Assembly (NCBI RefSeq): GCF_021044425.1
Contig: NZ_JAJNEC010000005.1
Location: 2,666,001 to 2,730,000, forward strand
Source: Niabella pedocola
Lineage (GTDB): Bacteria > Bacteroidota > Bacteroidia > Chitinophagales > Chitinophagaceae
Direction: 5' to 3'
DNA: 64,000 nucleotides
The translations under genes were made by a program, and so were the position numbers. The notes under the pieces are model-generated. The model was given only the letters and a program-made list of their open reading frames with translations. It was not told the origin of the DNA and ran no database searches. Positions 1 to 9,697 of this stretch are shown here, in pieces; position 1 is the first letter of the stretch; each line of letters starts with the position of its first letter.

Positions 1-399
1 ACCAAGACGGATTTTGAAAACTATAAGGAAGCACATCCGAATGAAAAATTTTCTTCGTATACTACAAACAACCTGGACATTCAAATTGAAGTAATCCTGC
101 CTTTAAAGGATCATATAAATGTCAGATCTAAGTTCGGTTTGGTGGAGGTACAGGAGTATGCCGGCCCGTTGACGGTGCAAACGGAGTTTGGAAAAATTGA
201 TGCCCGGCTAAAGGAATCGCATGTTGGAAAAATTAAACTGACAAACCAGTTTGGAAAGATATACTCCGATTTTAACCTGAAGCCGGTAGAAAAGGAAGAA
301 CGCAGCTTCTACACGTCCATTACTGCTAATCCCGGCAACGGACCGATATACGAATTAACCTCCAAATTTGGAAATATCTATTTACGTAACACAAAGTAA
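1..399 (+). CDS. Beta-repeat protein, C-terminal part (DUF4097/adhesin-like)
   Basis: The reading frame is open from the first base of the window and ends at a TAA at 397-399, so only the last 132 residues are present. The visible part contains at least four imperfect repeats with an F-G-K/N/L-I/V core (SKFGLVEV, TEFGKIDA, NQFGKIYS, SKFGNIYL) about 18-35 residues apart. This is the pattern expected for a right-handed beta-helix of the DUF4097 putative-adhesin type. No membrane segment or catalytic motif is visible in this part. The next gene is convergent, so this gene ends its own transcription unit. Function is unknown; the family assignment rests on the repeat pattern alone. Confidence 0.75.
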   Translation, partial: TKTDFENYKEAHPNEKFSSYTTNNLDIQIEVILPLKDHINVRSKFGLVEVQEYAGPLTVQTEFGKIDARLKESHVGKIKLTNQFGKIYSDFNLKPVEKEERSFYTSITANPGNGPIYELTSKFGNIYLRNTK

Positions 400-487
400 C
401 CGCAATGATGCTTTCGTTATGATGAAGAATTTCCTGCTGAGGATTCAATCCCCGGGTCTTTTTAGCGCGTTACCCTGAAGATACAAT

Positions 488-507
488 CCCCCGGCTTGTT
501 CCGGGGG
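488..507 (+). terminator. GC-rich hairpin between convergent genes
   Basis: The arms CCCCCGG (488-494) and CCGGGGG (501-507) form a perfect 7-bp stem around a 6-base loop. It lies in the 207-base gap between the convergent genes ending at 399 and 607. No T-run follows on either strand, so it is a possible rather than a typical intrinsic terminator. Nothing else is evident in the gap. Confidence 0.4.
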
Positions 508-606
508 CTGCCGGTAGTCAGATTCCGTTAGATGCTAAAATCAATTCGGCATGACCACAGTAAGGAAGGGCATCGCCTCACTGGTTCTGTTAAAAATGCT
601 GCCAGG

Positions 607-2256
607 TTAAATAAACGCGCCGATCTTTTTTACGTTTTCTTCGAAGGACTCCCGGGCGCCTTTTGCTTTGTTTTTCATTTTTGTACGGTAGTTGTAAATG
701 GTATTAACCGAATAGCCCAGGAAGCGGGCAATTTTAGAACTGTCTCCGATCCCGAGCCGTACCAACGCATAGATCCGCAATTCGGTATTGAGCACTTCTC
801 CTTTTTTTAGAACGATTTGTTCTTCGTCTGCCAGCAACGCGTTAAACTGGGTTAAAAAATCGGGGAACACATTCACAAACATGGTATCGAAATTCAGGAA
901 CAACTCTTTGGACTCTTCTGCTTTCAGGGAGTTGTCTCGGGTAATATTATAAAGGTTCTCATATTGCCGGCCCTGCAGCTTTTTGTTCACCATGATGCGG
1001 TAGTTGTCTAACTTAATGATGTATTTAGCGCATTCATCCAGGAAATAGGCGATATATTCTTCTTTAATATGATCCGCTTCTGCCACCTCAAGATTCCGCT
1101 TTTTAAGCTCGTCATTCATGTCGTGGAGCTTTGCATTCAGCGATTGCAGTTCCTGGTTTATTTCTTTTAGTTTGCGGCTGAAGGCCTGGCCTTTTTTCAA
1201 TTGTTTATACACGTAAACAATCGAAATGGCAAGCAAAACAGACAGGACACATACAACAATAAGTACGGCCTGCAGTTCCTGGCTTTTCTTTTTGTTCCGG
1301 CTTTGATATTCTTTGTCGATGATGTTTTGGATATTGAGGATTTCCGAACTCCGGATACGGGTATTGTAATCTTTTATATTATCAAGACAAAAGCGGATAT
1401 ACTGATAGGCCCGGTTGATATCTCCTTCCCGCATCAGCAGGGCTGCCAGGATGGAAATGGAGGCGTTGTCTTTTATGGCCAGCTGTACATCGGAGATAGC
1501 GGATAAGGTCAGGTATTTTTTTTCGTTCTTTACATCTCCCATTTTCCGGTAGATCAATGAACGGTGAAAGGTTACCAGGGCGTAGGGTATGGTAAAGGGT
1601 GTTGTTAATGTTAACCGCTGGTCATTGGCCCTTAAGGCCGCCGGGAAATCGTCTTTTACCCGCAATGATTTTTCTATACTTCGCAGGTGCTCTTCAGAAA
1701 CGTCGGGCGTCATCTCCATTACGCGGATATCGAAATCCCGGGCTTTCTCCCAGTATGCATGCCGTTCCCGGTCATTCTGGCTATAGGAACCCAATCCCAG
1801 GTAGAGCTGCCGGTATGCCAGGTTAAAATCCAGCTGTTGCTGTAAACTTAAGGTTGCTTCTGTTACCTTTTCCAGTTGTTCCCGGGCTTCAAAATACATA
1901 CCCAGACGCACAAAAAGCGTTGCCGAAGCAATGCGGACTTCATTTGTTTTGCTGATATCCTTCAGGCTGTCCGCTATATCCATGTTTTGGTTGAGATAAT
2001 GTATCGCGGAATCTGATTGATAATTATTATATGCGTTGTACAACGACCTGTTGATCGCATACAGCTCGGAGCGATGATTCTTCAATTCTCTTCGCTCTGT
2101 TTTGAGTTCCTGTATCTTTTGCTCTTTCAGGCTCTCATAAACATGCGCGTTTTTTATTTTATCATCTAAAACCCTCAACAGCGAATCTACATTCTGGGCA
2201 GAAACCGCAATCTGTTTTAGTATGAGCAACCCAAAAATCAGTAAAACCTCTCTCAT
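607..2256 (-). CDS. DUF6377-type membrane-bound transcriptional regulator
   Basis: This is a predicted membrane regulator of about 549 residues. It has an N-terminal signal sequence (MREVLLIFGLLILKQ...), a helical TPR-like periplasmic region to about residue 320, one transmembrane segment at about 325-350, a coiled coil (about 355-400) and a C-terminal helix-turn-helix (IARFLGYSVNTIYNYRTKMK). Bacteroidota proteins of this architecture (DUF6377) usually sit beside SusC/SusD loci and are thought to sense glycan in the periplasm and regulate the locus. It lies directly downstream of the susD gene on the same strand, but a strong terminator (2345-2383) and its own promoter candidate separate them. 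I chose the ATG at 2256 because it gives a normal signal peptide and fits the promoter; an ATG at 2277 is in frame. Confidence 0.8.
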   Translation of the reverse strand: MREVLLIFGLLILKQIAVSAQNVDSLLRVLDDKIKNAHVYESLKEQKIQELKTERRELKNHRSELYAINRSLYNAYNNYQSDSAIHYLNQNMDIADSLKDISKTNEVRIASATLFVRLGMYFEAREQLEKVTEATLSLQQQLDFNLAYRQLYLGLGSYSQNDRERHAYWEKARDFDIRVMEMTPDVSEEHLRSIEKSLRVKDDFPAALRANDQRLTLTTPFTIPYALVTFHRSLIYRKMGDVKNEKKYLTLSAISDVQLAIKDNASISILAALLMREGDINRAYQYIRFCLDNIKDYNTRIRSSEILNIQNIIDKEYQSRNKKKSQELQAVLIVVCVLSVLLAISIVYVYKQLKKGQAFSRKLKEINQELQSLNAKLHDMNDELKKRNLEVAEADHIKEEYIAYFLDECAKYIIKLDNYRIMVNKKLQGRQYENLYNITRDNSLKAEESKELFLNFDTMFVNVFPDFLTQFNALLADEEQIVLKKGEVLNTELRIYALVRLGIGDSSKIARFLGYSVNTIYNYRTKMKNKAKGARESFEENVKKIGAFI

Positions 2257-2284
2257 AGTATTTGTGAACTGATGCACAGTCTAC

Positions 2285-2316
2285 CAAATATATGAAAATC
2301 GGGACTTGGGTAACAA
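2285..2316 (-). promoter_or_regulatory. Bacteroidota-type promoter for the DUF6377 regulator
   Basis: Read on the minus strand, a -33-like TTG (2316-2314) is followed after 21 bases by TATATTTG (2292-2285). That matches the Bacteroidota -7 consensus TAnnTTTG. Transcription would start near 2278, about 20 bases ahead of the ATG at 2256. The spacing is slightly longer than usual. Confidence 0.5.
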
Positions 2317-2344
2317 TATTTTGATTTCAATGCGGTAGATCCTA

Positions 2345-2383
2345 AAATAAAAATCCCGGCAGCCGTGATTGTCCGGTGCCGGG
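2345..2383 (-). terminator. Intrinsic terminator after susD
   Basis: On the minus strand the perfect 7-bp stem CCCGGCA/TGCCGGG (2383-2377 with 2361-2355, 15-base loop) is followed directly by ATTTTTATTTT. It lies 24 bases past the susD stop and fits a rho-independent terminator for the lipoprotein-susC-susD unit. Confidence 0.75.
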
Positions 2384-2406
2384 AATGGGTACGGAAAACG
2401 ATGCGG

Positions 2407-4470
2407 TTATTGTGCGCTGATCACCACGGGCCACAAAGGGTTCTGTACCAGCAAATGTCCTTTGCTTTTGTTGATTTCATTTTGTGGAACAGGGTACCAG
2501 TAATATTCTTTTACCCAACGCCGGTCTTCCAGCTTTGTGCGTTTGAAGAAGGAGTCGGGATCTACCAGGGGTTTCACTGTTGTGGTTACATTGCCGTAAG
2601 TGATGGCCACGTTATCAAACCCGTTCATGTTCATGCCGCTCATACGGGTAATATCGCCATCTACACCACCTTTATCCGGTTGGTTGGTGGTTACCGGATC
2701 GCAGATCATCCATCTGCGCATATCGAACCAGCGTTGCCCTTCGCCCAACAACTCTACGTGCCGTTCCTGTACAATGGCCTTAAACTGGGCATCCTTGTTG
2801 CCGATAATACCGGTTTTAGTGCCACTTGCGCTCATTTCTGCATAGCCCGGTATTCCCGCACGGGCCCTTACCTTGTCGATATATTCAATAATTTTCGGGT
2901 CGCCCGGATTGATCTCATTCAATACCTCGGCATAATACAGGTAGAAATCTGCCAACCGGAACAGGATGGAAGGCCGCGCCCAGGAAGTATATACGGTAAA
3001 CGGGCTTCCCGGTGCTCCGGGTACTGCAATGGAGGTGAGCCCCTGCGCGATGCGCCTGTTTTTGAATTTATATAACATGTATCCGGCTCTCGGCCAGTTT
3101 TCACCGCCCGCAATGCCCGATGGTTTGCCACGTCCGTACCACTGGTAGTAAACACCGTTGGCGTTATTATTTTCGTTGGCATGAATGTGCCAGCTTTTAC
3201 CGTTATACCCTACGGTAGCATAAAAGCGCGGTTCCCGGTTCGCATACATATTAAATATGTTCTGATCTGCATGATTGTTGACATGCGTGGGATTGTTAAC
3301 TGTGGTGAAGCCATTTTCCCGGTATCCCGATCCCTGGTCATAGATCGTCATGCCGTTGTCCATGAAGAATGCATCCACCGATTCCTGCGATACACCAATA
3401 TTGGCAAAGTTGGTGGGACTGGCATAAAGATCAACCGGGTTTGAGCGGCGTTCCTGGTTGTTCGGATTGCTGTAATCATTATAAGCCGTTGCCCAGATAA
3501 TTTCATCGTTGTATTTCTGGAAGACCTGGTATACTGATTCGTTGGGATTGATCTCTGTGCTATTCGGATAATATTCCACATGCAGCTTGTGCCCCAGACC
3601 ATGTGCATAATCGAGGAATGCTTCCAGGTTTTTTTTCGCCGTTTGTATTTTTTCCGGGTTGTAATCGGGAAATAAACGGGTGCCATCATTGTTGGTAATG
3701 GCCAGACTTTCGGAAAAACCGCCGTTAAATAGTTTGGAAGAGGCATATACCCATAATTTGGCGCGCAAGGCGTAAGCCGCTACCAGCGTGGGGCGTACCA
3801 TTTCTCCGGTGTTATACGTAATGGTGCTACCGTTCATTTGCCGGATGGTTGCAGGCAACTTTCCGCCGGCTATAATCTCCGCCAGTAAGCCGTCTATGTA
3901 ATTGATCACGTCGTCCATGGGTGCCCGTGCAAAATCAAGATTCTGGTCCTCCGGATCGGCAATCTCCGTAACCAGCGGTACCGGACCATATAGTTCGAGC
4001 AGGGTAAAATAGGAATAGGCAATCAGAAACCGGGCCTCATCTTTCATACGGTCTACCTCGCTTTGCGGAAGTCCGTTGCTGCCGGAACCGGGAATGGCAT
4101 GCGCTCTTTGTAAAAAGATCAGGGCCTGCCGGATATACTGGTATTGGGTGGCCCAGCGGTGATAGGCTGCATTGCCTGCCGTATAGCCGGATACCATGGT
4201 GCTCCGTGCAAAGTTGCAGACCATCTCTCCCGAAATGGCAGACCAGGGATTGCTCATAGCATCGGCGCTCGAGGCATTTTTTGAATATTCGATGATGCAA
4301 TTAAAGGCATTGGCATGCCAACGTTTGGCGTATCCGGCATTTTCGAACACACCATCGATGGTCAGGTTGGCGGCCAGCTCTGAAGATACATCCAGGTATT
4401 TTTTGCAGGATGCAGTGAGCACGGTGGTTACCACCAGTGTACCGAAGAGAAGTTTATTGAATATTTTCAT
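2407..4470 (-). CDS. SusD/RagB-family glycan-binding lipoprotein
   Basis: A 687-residue outer-membrane lipoprotein with a type II signal peptide (lipobox LTASC near residue 22). Typical SusD features are the N-terminal helical TPR-like region and the C-terminal segment around VKEYYWYPVPQNEI. The family binds oligosaccharide at the cell surface and acts as the lid over the SusC channel. It is longer than the usual 500-600 residues, with a long loop region in the middle. It follows susC by 62 bases on the same strand and is the last gene before a terminator. The substrate cannot be read from the sequence; the divergent hydrolases suggest a beta-glucan or uronan-containing polymer. Confidence 0.92.
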   Translation of the reverse strand: MKIFNKLLFGTLVVTTVLTASCKKYLDVSSELAANLTIDGVFENAGYAKRWHANAFNCIIEYSKNASSADAMSNPWSAISGEMVCNFARSTMVSGYTAGNAAYHRWATQYQYIRQALIFLQRAHAIPGSGSNGLPQSEVDRMKDEARFLIAYSYFTLLELYGPVPLVTEIADPEDQNLDFARAPMDDVINYIDGLLAEIIAGGKLPATIRQMNGSTITYNTGEMVRPTLVAAYALRAKLWVYASSKLFNGGFSESLAITNNDGTRLFPDYNPEKIQTAKKNLEAFLDYAHGLGHKLHVEYYPNSTEINPNESVYQVFQKYNDEIIWATAYNDYSNPNNQERRSNPVDLYASPTNFANIGVSQESVDAFFMDNGMTIYDQGSGYRENGFTTVNNPTHVNNHADQNIFNMYANREPRFYATVGYNGKSWHIHANENNNANGVYYQWYGRGKPSGIAGGENWPRAGYMLYKFKNRRIAQGLTSIAVPGAPGSPFTVYTSWARPSILFRLADFYLYYAEVLNEINPGDPKIIEYIDKVRARAGIPGYAEMSASGTKTGIIGNKDAQFKAIVQERHVELLGEGQRWFDMRRWMICDPVTTNQPDKGGVDGDITRMSGMNMNGFDNVAITYGNVTTTVKPLVDPDSFFKRTKLEDRRWVKEYYWYPVPQNEINKSKGHLLVQNPLWPVVISAQ

Positions 4471-4532
4471 CTTGTATGTTTTATAATGAAACGGGAATAA
4501 GAGGCTTGGCTCCGTTTGTGTAGTAAATCCAT

Positions 4533-7500
4533 TTAAAAAGTTACGTTCAATCCGAATGTCCAGGTAGAGCTGATCGGGTAGCGGGAACCTGAGCGGCCGG
4601 TTATTTCCGGATCCCAGAATTTTACCTTATCCCAGGTGTGCAGGTTTTCGCCCTGTACATAAAGCCGGATAGCATTTAATTGCAGCCGTTTTACAAAATC
4701 CTGCTTTAATGTATAGCCCAGTTCTATATTCTTCAGGCGTATATAAGAGGCGTCGCGATACCACCAGGTACTTGAACGGGTATTATTTCCGCTGTTTACC
4801 GTACTCAATCTCGGAAATAGTACGTCCTGGTTGTAAGGGTCGGCGTAGGTCCAGCGGTTCATTGCCTCTTCGCGCAGCGCTTCATCGGTAATGGAACGCA
4901 GGAAGGGGTAGAAGTTCTCCACTTTATTCAGCAGGTACGTAGAAAACCGGCCCGCACCCTGAAAGAACACGGCTGCACTAAACCCTTTCCAGTCTGCGGT
5001 GAGACCAAAACCATACACAATGCCCGGCACGCTGCTTGAGAAGAAGCCGTTAGCGTAGGTTTGATCATAGTTGTCGATGATGCCATCGCCGTTCAGATCG
5101 CGGTAACGGATATCACCCGGCGCCACGGCCAGTTTCGGATCCGGTAACCCGGATTTTAACTGGTAGCTTTGCGACCCGTTGGGATTGGTTGTAATGATAA
5201 AATCATCCGGTGTGTAAAGTCCTTCTGCGATATACATGATGGGCTGGCCGATGCTTTGACCGGTATATGCCTGGTATGCATATGACTGTGGTATTTCGTC
5301 ATACTCTACCACCTTATTTTTGGTATAGGTGTAGTTGACGCGTGCACTAAGGGTGAGCTCATTGAATTTTTGTGTTCCCGTTACATTAAGATCGAGGCCC
5401 CGGTTATTGGTGCGGCCGAAGTTCTGCATCGGAGCCACGCGCAATCCCGCTGCGGTAGGAAGTGTATTGCGGCGCATCAATATATCATAACGTTCGTTGT
5501 AAAAGAAGTCGATGGTTGCGTCGATATGGTTATTGAATAAACCGATGTCGATACCGGCATTGAATTTATCTTCTTCTTCCCATTTTAACTGAGGGGTGGC
5601 ATAGTCGCTTTCCACGATGCCGGCTCCCGGGCTACCAGATCCTTGTCCGTTATTGGCGGCTCCCGATCCTCCCGTCCAGCTATAGTTATATCCGGCATCG
5701 CCTTCATTCAGCTTTTCGCGGTAAGGAAAGCGGCCGAGGTCATTGGCCAGCACATCATTACCGGTTTTACCATAGGAAAGACGGAATTTCAGTTTATTGA
5801 TGGCATTGGCCAGGGGCTCCCAGAATTTTTCATGACTTACCCACCACGCGGCGCCAACGGCAGGAAAAAATCCCCAGCGGTTGCCGGATGCAAAGTTTTC
5901 GCTGCCCGTCATGCCGGCACTGGCTTCCAGCAGGTAACGCCCGTCAAAGCCGTAGGTACCCCTTGCTACCAGGCTTTGCTTCCGATACGGCAGCATCTCC
6001 AGCCCGTTGCTCCGGTTCTGGTATTGTTTTTCCTTTTGGTTATACAGTACAAGACCTGTTACATCGTGTTTATCAAACACGCGTTTGTAGTCAAAGGCCG
6101 TTTCAATATAGGTGTTGCGTTCGCCTGAGCTGCCGGCGGATGTGGGGTTCGACAAGGCGGCCCCGCCACGGATCTGGTTAAAGATCAGGTTGCCGTTTAC
6201 ATCCCTGGAATTGGCGTAATAAGATACCGCCTCCTTAGTGCGGTTTACCCTTCCCTGCGATAAGTTGTCAAAGCCAACCGCTCCGCGCCAGGAGAGTCCC
6301 CGTGTAATTACATCCAGTTTTTGCGTAAGGTTCACTTTAGATTGTAAGGTTACCTCCTGGTTCTTACTGTACCCCATATTATTAAGCAGGTTGTAGGGGT
6401 TGGCCCGTTCTGCAGTGCCTACCGAACCTGCCGAATATACCGGGTGCTCTGCAAAGGTGCCGTCTGAATACACCATCGGGAAAAGATACCGGGGAGCCAG
6501 GGAAATAATGCTCCAGAGCTGATCTGCTGTGGATATCGGTGCATTTTGTTTTACAAAAATTCCGGCAAGATCCACCGACATTTTTGTGGTTTTGGTCAGA
6601 TCCATATCGATATTGGAACGAAGGTTAAAACGCTCGTATTTCAGATTGGCGTTATAGTTCTCTACCGTATTGCTGTTATACAACCCGTCTTCCGTATAGT
6701 AAGCGCCGGATGTAAAAAAACGTACCCGGTCTCCGCCGCCCCTGAAATTGATGGTATAGCGGGAAACATTCGTATGTGGTTTTAAAAGATCCAGCCAGTT
6801 GGTATTGGGATACAGGTCCGGATCAGCGCCGGTAAGGTATTTTTCCAGTGTAATATCATCGTAAGTGGGAACCCAGCCGGTAAGCGGGTTGCCTTTCTCG
6901 TTCCAGGTGGCTTCATTGTACAGGCTCAGGGTCCGGTACGAATCCAGCGATTTTGGTACACGGATCGGTGTGCGTACGGCGTGCTGCAGATCGGCTGTGA
7001 TGGCGGTCTTTGACGGCAGCCCCCGTTTTGTAGTTACCAATACCACACCATTGGCGCCTTCCGCACCATAAACGGCGGTTGCGGCGGCATCTTTAAGCAC
7101 CGAAAATGTTTCAATATCCTCAACCGGTATATTGCTCATATCACTGGCGCTGCGGGGTACCCCATCAATAATGATCAATGGATTGGTACCTCCTGCAAAT
7201 GAACTGACCCCGCGGATCCAGAAATTGGAATTGTCGTATCCCGGTTCGCCGGAAGGTTGTATGGCAATGATGCCGGGCAATTTACCGGCCAGGGAATTGG
7301 ATAAACTCCGGCCTGTAACGGACAGCTCTTTGGCTGTTACAGTACTGATGGAAGATACCACACTTTCTTTTTTCTGTTGCCCGTAACCGATCACCACTAC
7401 TTCATCCATATTCGGAGTGCTTACGGTGAGCCGTATATTGATCACCGGTTCATCCTGCTTCACCACACGTTCTTCCGTAGTATGGCCCACATAGCTGAAG

Positions 7501-7757
7501 CGTAAGATATTTCCCGGTGCCGCATGTATGCTGTACCGGCCGGTGGCATCCGTATTGGTGGTGGTGGTTTGGTCTTTTACCGATATGGTTACGCCGGCAA
7601 CGGGATTGCCTTCCGCATCGGTAACCAGCCCTGTAACGGCGCTATTTTGTGCCAGCAGCCCAAAGGGCATGCCGCAAAGGAAAAGCAGCGCTAATAGTTT
7701 TACGGAAAAAGAGGTGCGATGGCCGTATGTATGATTGTTGAATAGTCTTAATTTCAT
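4533..7757 (-). CDS. SusC/RagA-family TonB-dependent transporter
   Basis: A 1074-residue TonB-dependent outer-membrane channel. In order it has a signal peptide ending near LLAQ, a carboxypeptidase-regulatory-like domain (VTGLVTDAEGNPVAGVTI), the TonB-box-like segment DEVVVIGYGQQKKESVVSS, a plug domain with the SusC signature (IDGVPRSASDMSNIPVEDIE; VLKDAAATAVYGAEGANGV) and a 22-strand barrel ending in aromatic FGLNVTF. It pairs with the downstream SusD and is preceded at 22 bases by a lipoprotein gene. It should import oligosaccharides produced at the surface into the periplasm, where the divergently encoded glycosidases could act. Confidence 0.95.
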   Translation of the reverse strand: MKLRLFNNHTYGHRTSFSVKLLALLFLCGMPFGLLAQNSAVTGLVTDAEGNPVAGVTISVKDQTTTTNTDATGRYSIHAAPGNILRFSYVGHTTEERVVKQDEPVINIRLTVSTPNMDEVVVIGYGQQKKESVVSSISTVTAKELSVTGRSLSNSLAGKLPGIIAIQPSGEPGYDNSNFWIRGVSSFAGGTNPLIIIDGVPRSASDMSNIPVEDIETFSVLKDAAATAVYGAEGANGVVLVTTKRGLPSKTAITADLQHAVRTPIRVPKSLDSYRTLSLYNEATWNEKGNPLTGWVPTYDDITLEKYLTGADPDLYPNTNWLDLLKPHTNVSRYTINFRGGGDRVRFFTSGAYYTEDGLYNSNTVENYNANLKYERFNLRSNIDMDLTKTTKMSVDLAGIFVKQNAPISTADQLWSIISLAPRYLFPMVYSDGTFAEHPVYSAGSVGTAERANPYNLLNNMGYSKNQEVTLQSKVNLTQKLDVITRGLSWRGAVGFDNLSQGRVNRTKEAVSYYANSRDVNGNLIFNQIRGGAALSNPTSAGSSGERNTYIETAFDYKRVFDKHDVTGLVLYNQKEKQYQNRSNGLEMLPYRKQSLVARGTYGFDGRYLLEASAGMTGSENFASGNRWGFFPAVGAAWWVSHEKFWEPLANAINKLKFRLSYGKTGNDVLANDLGRFPYREKLNEGDAGYNYSWTGGSGAANNGQGSGSPGAGIVESDYATPQLKWEEEDKFNAGIDIGLFNNHIDATIDFFYNERYDILMRRNTLPTAAGLRVAPMQNFGRTNNRGLDLNVTGTQKFNELTLSARVNYTYTKNKVVEYDEIPQSYAYQAYTGQSIGQPIMYIAEGLYTPDDFIITTNPNGSQSYQLKSGLPDPKLAVAPGDIRYRDLNGDGIIDNYDQTYANGFFSSSVPGIVYGFGLTADWKGFSAAVFFQGAGRFSTYLLNKVENFYPFLRSITDEALREEAMNRWTYADPYNQDVLFPRLSTVNSGNNTRSSTWWYRDASYIRLKNIELGYTLKQDFVKRLQLNAIRLYVQGENLHTWDKVKFWDPEITGRSGSRYPISSTWTFGLNVTF

Positions 7758-7779
7758 GAGTGCTGGGTTTCTGTAATTT

Positions 7780-9204
7780 TTATTCTATATCGATGACTAA
7801 AGATGCCGGGGAAACTTTGGTGTCCAGTGTGAAGACATACGTCCTTCCGTTTCCAAGCGACCGGTTGCTGCCTGTTGCAATGATCTGGCCGATGCTGCTG
7901 GCAGTAGCTGCTTTTAATTCAAAGCGCGCAGAGCCTGCAGACGAGGAGGGCGAACCCGGGCTTCCGTAAAGGGTTTGCGTTAATACCAGGCTAAATGGAT
8001 TGCTCATTGAACGGCTGTTCTGATAGAAGGAAATGCCGGCAGTGCTTCCGGATACGTTGCTGAGGAACAGGGTGCTGCCGGCCACCAGTTTGATCTGGTA
8101 AATGCCGTTGCCCAGCGGTGCCATTGCAATATTCTTTTCGGCATTCCAGAGTGTTGGATTGCTCGTCATGGACGGAACGCCCAGCCGCTCAGCCGGAGCC
8201 GAACCACCCTGATCACCAATGCCTCCGTTGATGTACACACCACCGGTTTTGGTTGCAGTGTTAAAATCCGCCAGGGCATTGCCGTTCATGGGCTCTATTT
8301 TAAAATATTTCAGGTTCTGATCGGCCTTTACACGGTATTTACCGCTGGCAGCCCGGAATTTATACGAGCCATCACTGTTCTTATCAAGAAAACTGGGATC
8401 GATCCACCAGGTGGCGATATCCGTGAAGCCATCGATAACAATGGATTGATTTTGGGTGAAATCATGTTCGATAACCGCGGCATTGGCTTCAAATGCGGGA
8501 AACTCAACATTGCCAAATGAGGGTTTCAGGAAGGGCTTCCCCTCAAAGCTGCGGGTGTCGAAGGATACGGTGTAGGTTGTACCCGGTGCACCAACAACCT
8601 GGAAAGGAATTGAATCCTGGCTGGTGGCGTTTGCAACAATGGTTTTACCGCCAAAATAAAAACGGTTTCCGTTATCGCCGTAAGCAGGTGCCTCAATCAA
8701 CGCATTTAATTTGGTGGATGGAAAGGCCTGGGTAACGGCGTATTTGTAAGGTTCCCCGGCAACCGGTTCCATCCGGTAATCGCCATACGCTGTTTTTAAG
8801 GTGAGGTAAGGGAATTTTGGACGGGTGATCTGCACCGGCACTGTGACGATGGAATAGTTAAAATTCTTGTTTTTAACCATCAGCTGTATTTCAGCAGCGC
8901 CGTCTTCAATACCCTGCACAAAGGGTACCAGCAGTTTGGTATCATACGTACCTTCTTCCTTAACGGGAATAAGTGTTTCCGAAATTTTTGCATTGTCCCT
9001 GTAAAAGGATACCTTAATGCTGCTCAGCGGGAATTGGCCGTTTGCAGTTATCGCAAGCGGAATGCTGTCGCCCATATACGCCACCTCGGCCGTTTGATAC
9101 GATGTGATTGCGGGCGTATCGATTTTGCTTTCATTCTTTTTGCAGGAATAGAGTAATAGGAATACCCCAATCATCGGCAGGAAAATTCTGGCTCTTTTCA
9201 TCAT
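7780..9204 (-). CDS. SusE/F-position lipoprotein with Ig-like domains
   Basis: A 474-residue lipoprotein (lipobox LLLYSCKK near residue 21). The N-terminal half looks like Ig-fold beta-sandwich repeats (strands rich in alternating hydrophobics, one domain at about 35-130); the C-terminal half contains a SusE/F-like beta domain (MAPLGNGIYQIKLVAGSTLF). Such lipoproteins are surface glycan-binding proteins beside SusCD; DUF5016/DUF5121/DUF5125-type families have this appearance, but I cannot assign one with certainty. Unusually it comes first in the operon, ahead of susC. A weak promoter candidate lies upstream at 9295-9302. Confidence 0.7.
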   Translation of the reverse strand: MMKRARIFLPMIGVFLLLYSCKKNESKIDTPAITSYQTAEVAYMGDSIPLAITANGQFPLSSIKVSFYRDNAKISETLIPVKEEGTYDTKLLVPFVQGIEDGAAEIQLMVKNKNFNYSIVTVPVQITRPKFPYLTLKTAYGDYRMEPVAGEPYKYAVTQAFPSTKLNALIEAPAYGDNGNRFYFGGKTIVANATSQDSIPFQVVGAPGTTYTVSFDTRSFEGKPFLKPSFGNVEFPAFEANAAVIEHDFTQNQSIVIDGFTDIATWWIDPSFLDKNSDGSYKFRAASGKYRVKADQNLKYFKIEPMNGNALADFNTATKTGGVYINGGIGDQGGSAPAERLGVPSMTSNPTLWNAEKNIAMAPLGNGIYQIKLVAGSTLFLSNVSGSTAGISFYQNSRSMSNPFSLVLTQTLYGSPGSPSSSAGSARFELKAATASSIGQIIATGSNRSLGNGRTYVFTLDTKVSPASLVIDIE

Positions 9205-9294
9205 GACATTTTAAATCGTTAAATATTTAGGATGCTGAAACTCTCCTTCGCAAGCATTCAGACAACCCATAGCGCAAGAAAAAGTGGAACCCGG

Positions 9295-9302
9295 CAAAAC
9301 TA
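9295..9302 (-). promoter_or_regulatory. Possible -7 box for the lipoprotein-susC-susD operon
   Basis: TAGTTTTG on the minus strand fits TAnnTTTG and would start transcription about 80-85 bases upstream of the lipoprotein gene. No good -33 TTG is found at the right distance, so this is only a candidate. The rest of the 493-base divergent gap 9205-9697 holds no gene that I can support. Confidence 0.3.
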
Positions 9303-9620
9303 CCGGCCCGGGAAGGGCGAAAACGGCTTGCGGGTTCAAAAATTAAGATCCGGGCACCTGGATTTTGGTTTTAAGTATTTGATTATCAATAATTAATGTT
9401 TCTATCTGCTTTGAAAAAAAGTGGACACAAGTGATATTGGAGAACGGTTTCAATACCAGCCGGTTCATTTGAACGAAAACGGCGAGTGGGATGTTATATC
9501 AAATCGTCCGTCCTCCGGTACTACTTTTTTTTAACTGGGGTTAATTTTAAAGTGTTGATAATTAGTGGTTTGAAAAATTATGACCGCATTATTATCTCAC
9601 TTTCAGTCTAATCTGAAATT

Positions 9621-9648
9621 TTGAGCATAATTCCGGGTAATAAATTTG
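9621..9648 (+). promoter_or_regulatory. Bacteroidota-type promoter for the hydrolase operon
   Basis: TTG (9621-9623), 17 bases, then TAAATTTG (9641-9648), an exact match to TAnnTTTG. Transcription would start near 9655, about 43 bases ahead of the ATG at 9698. It would drive the run of polysaccharide lyase and glycosidase genes extending to 20158. Confidence 0.5.
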
Positions 9649-9697
9649 CCAGCCACAGCCCGGAAACACTATGTAGAGATTTGCTTTTCAAAAACCG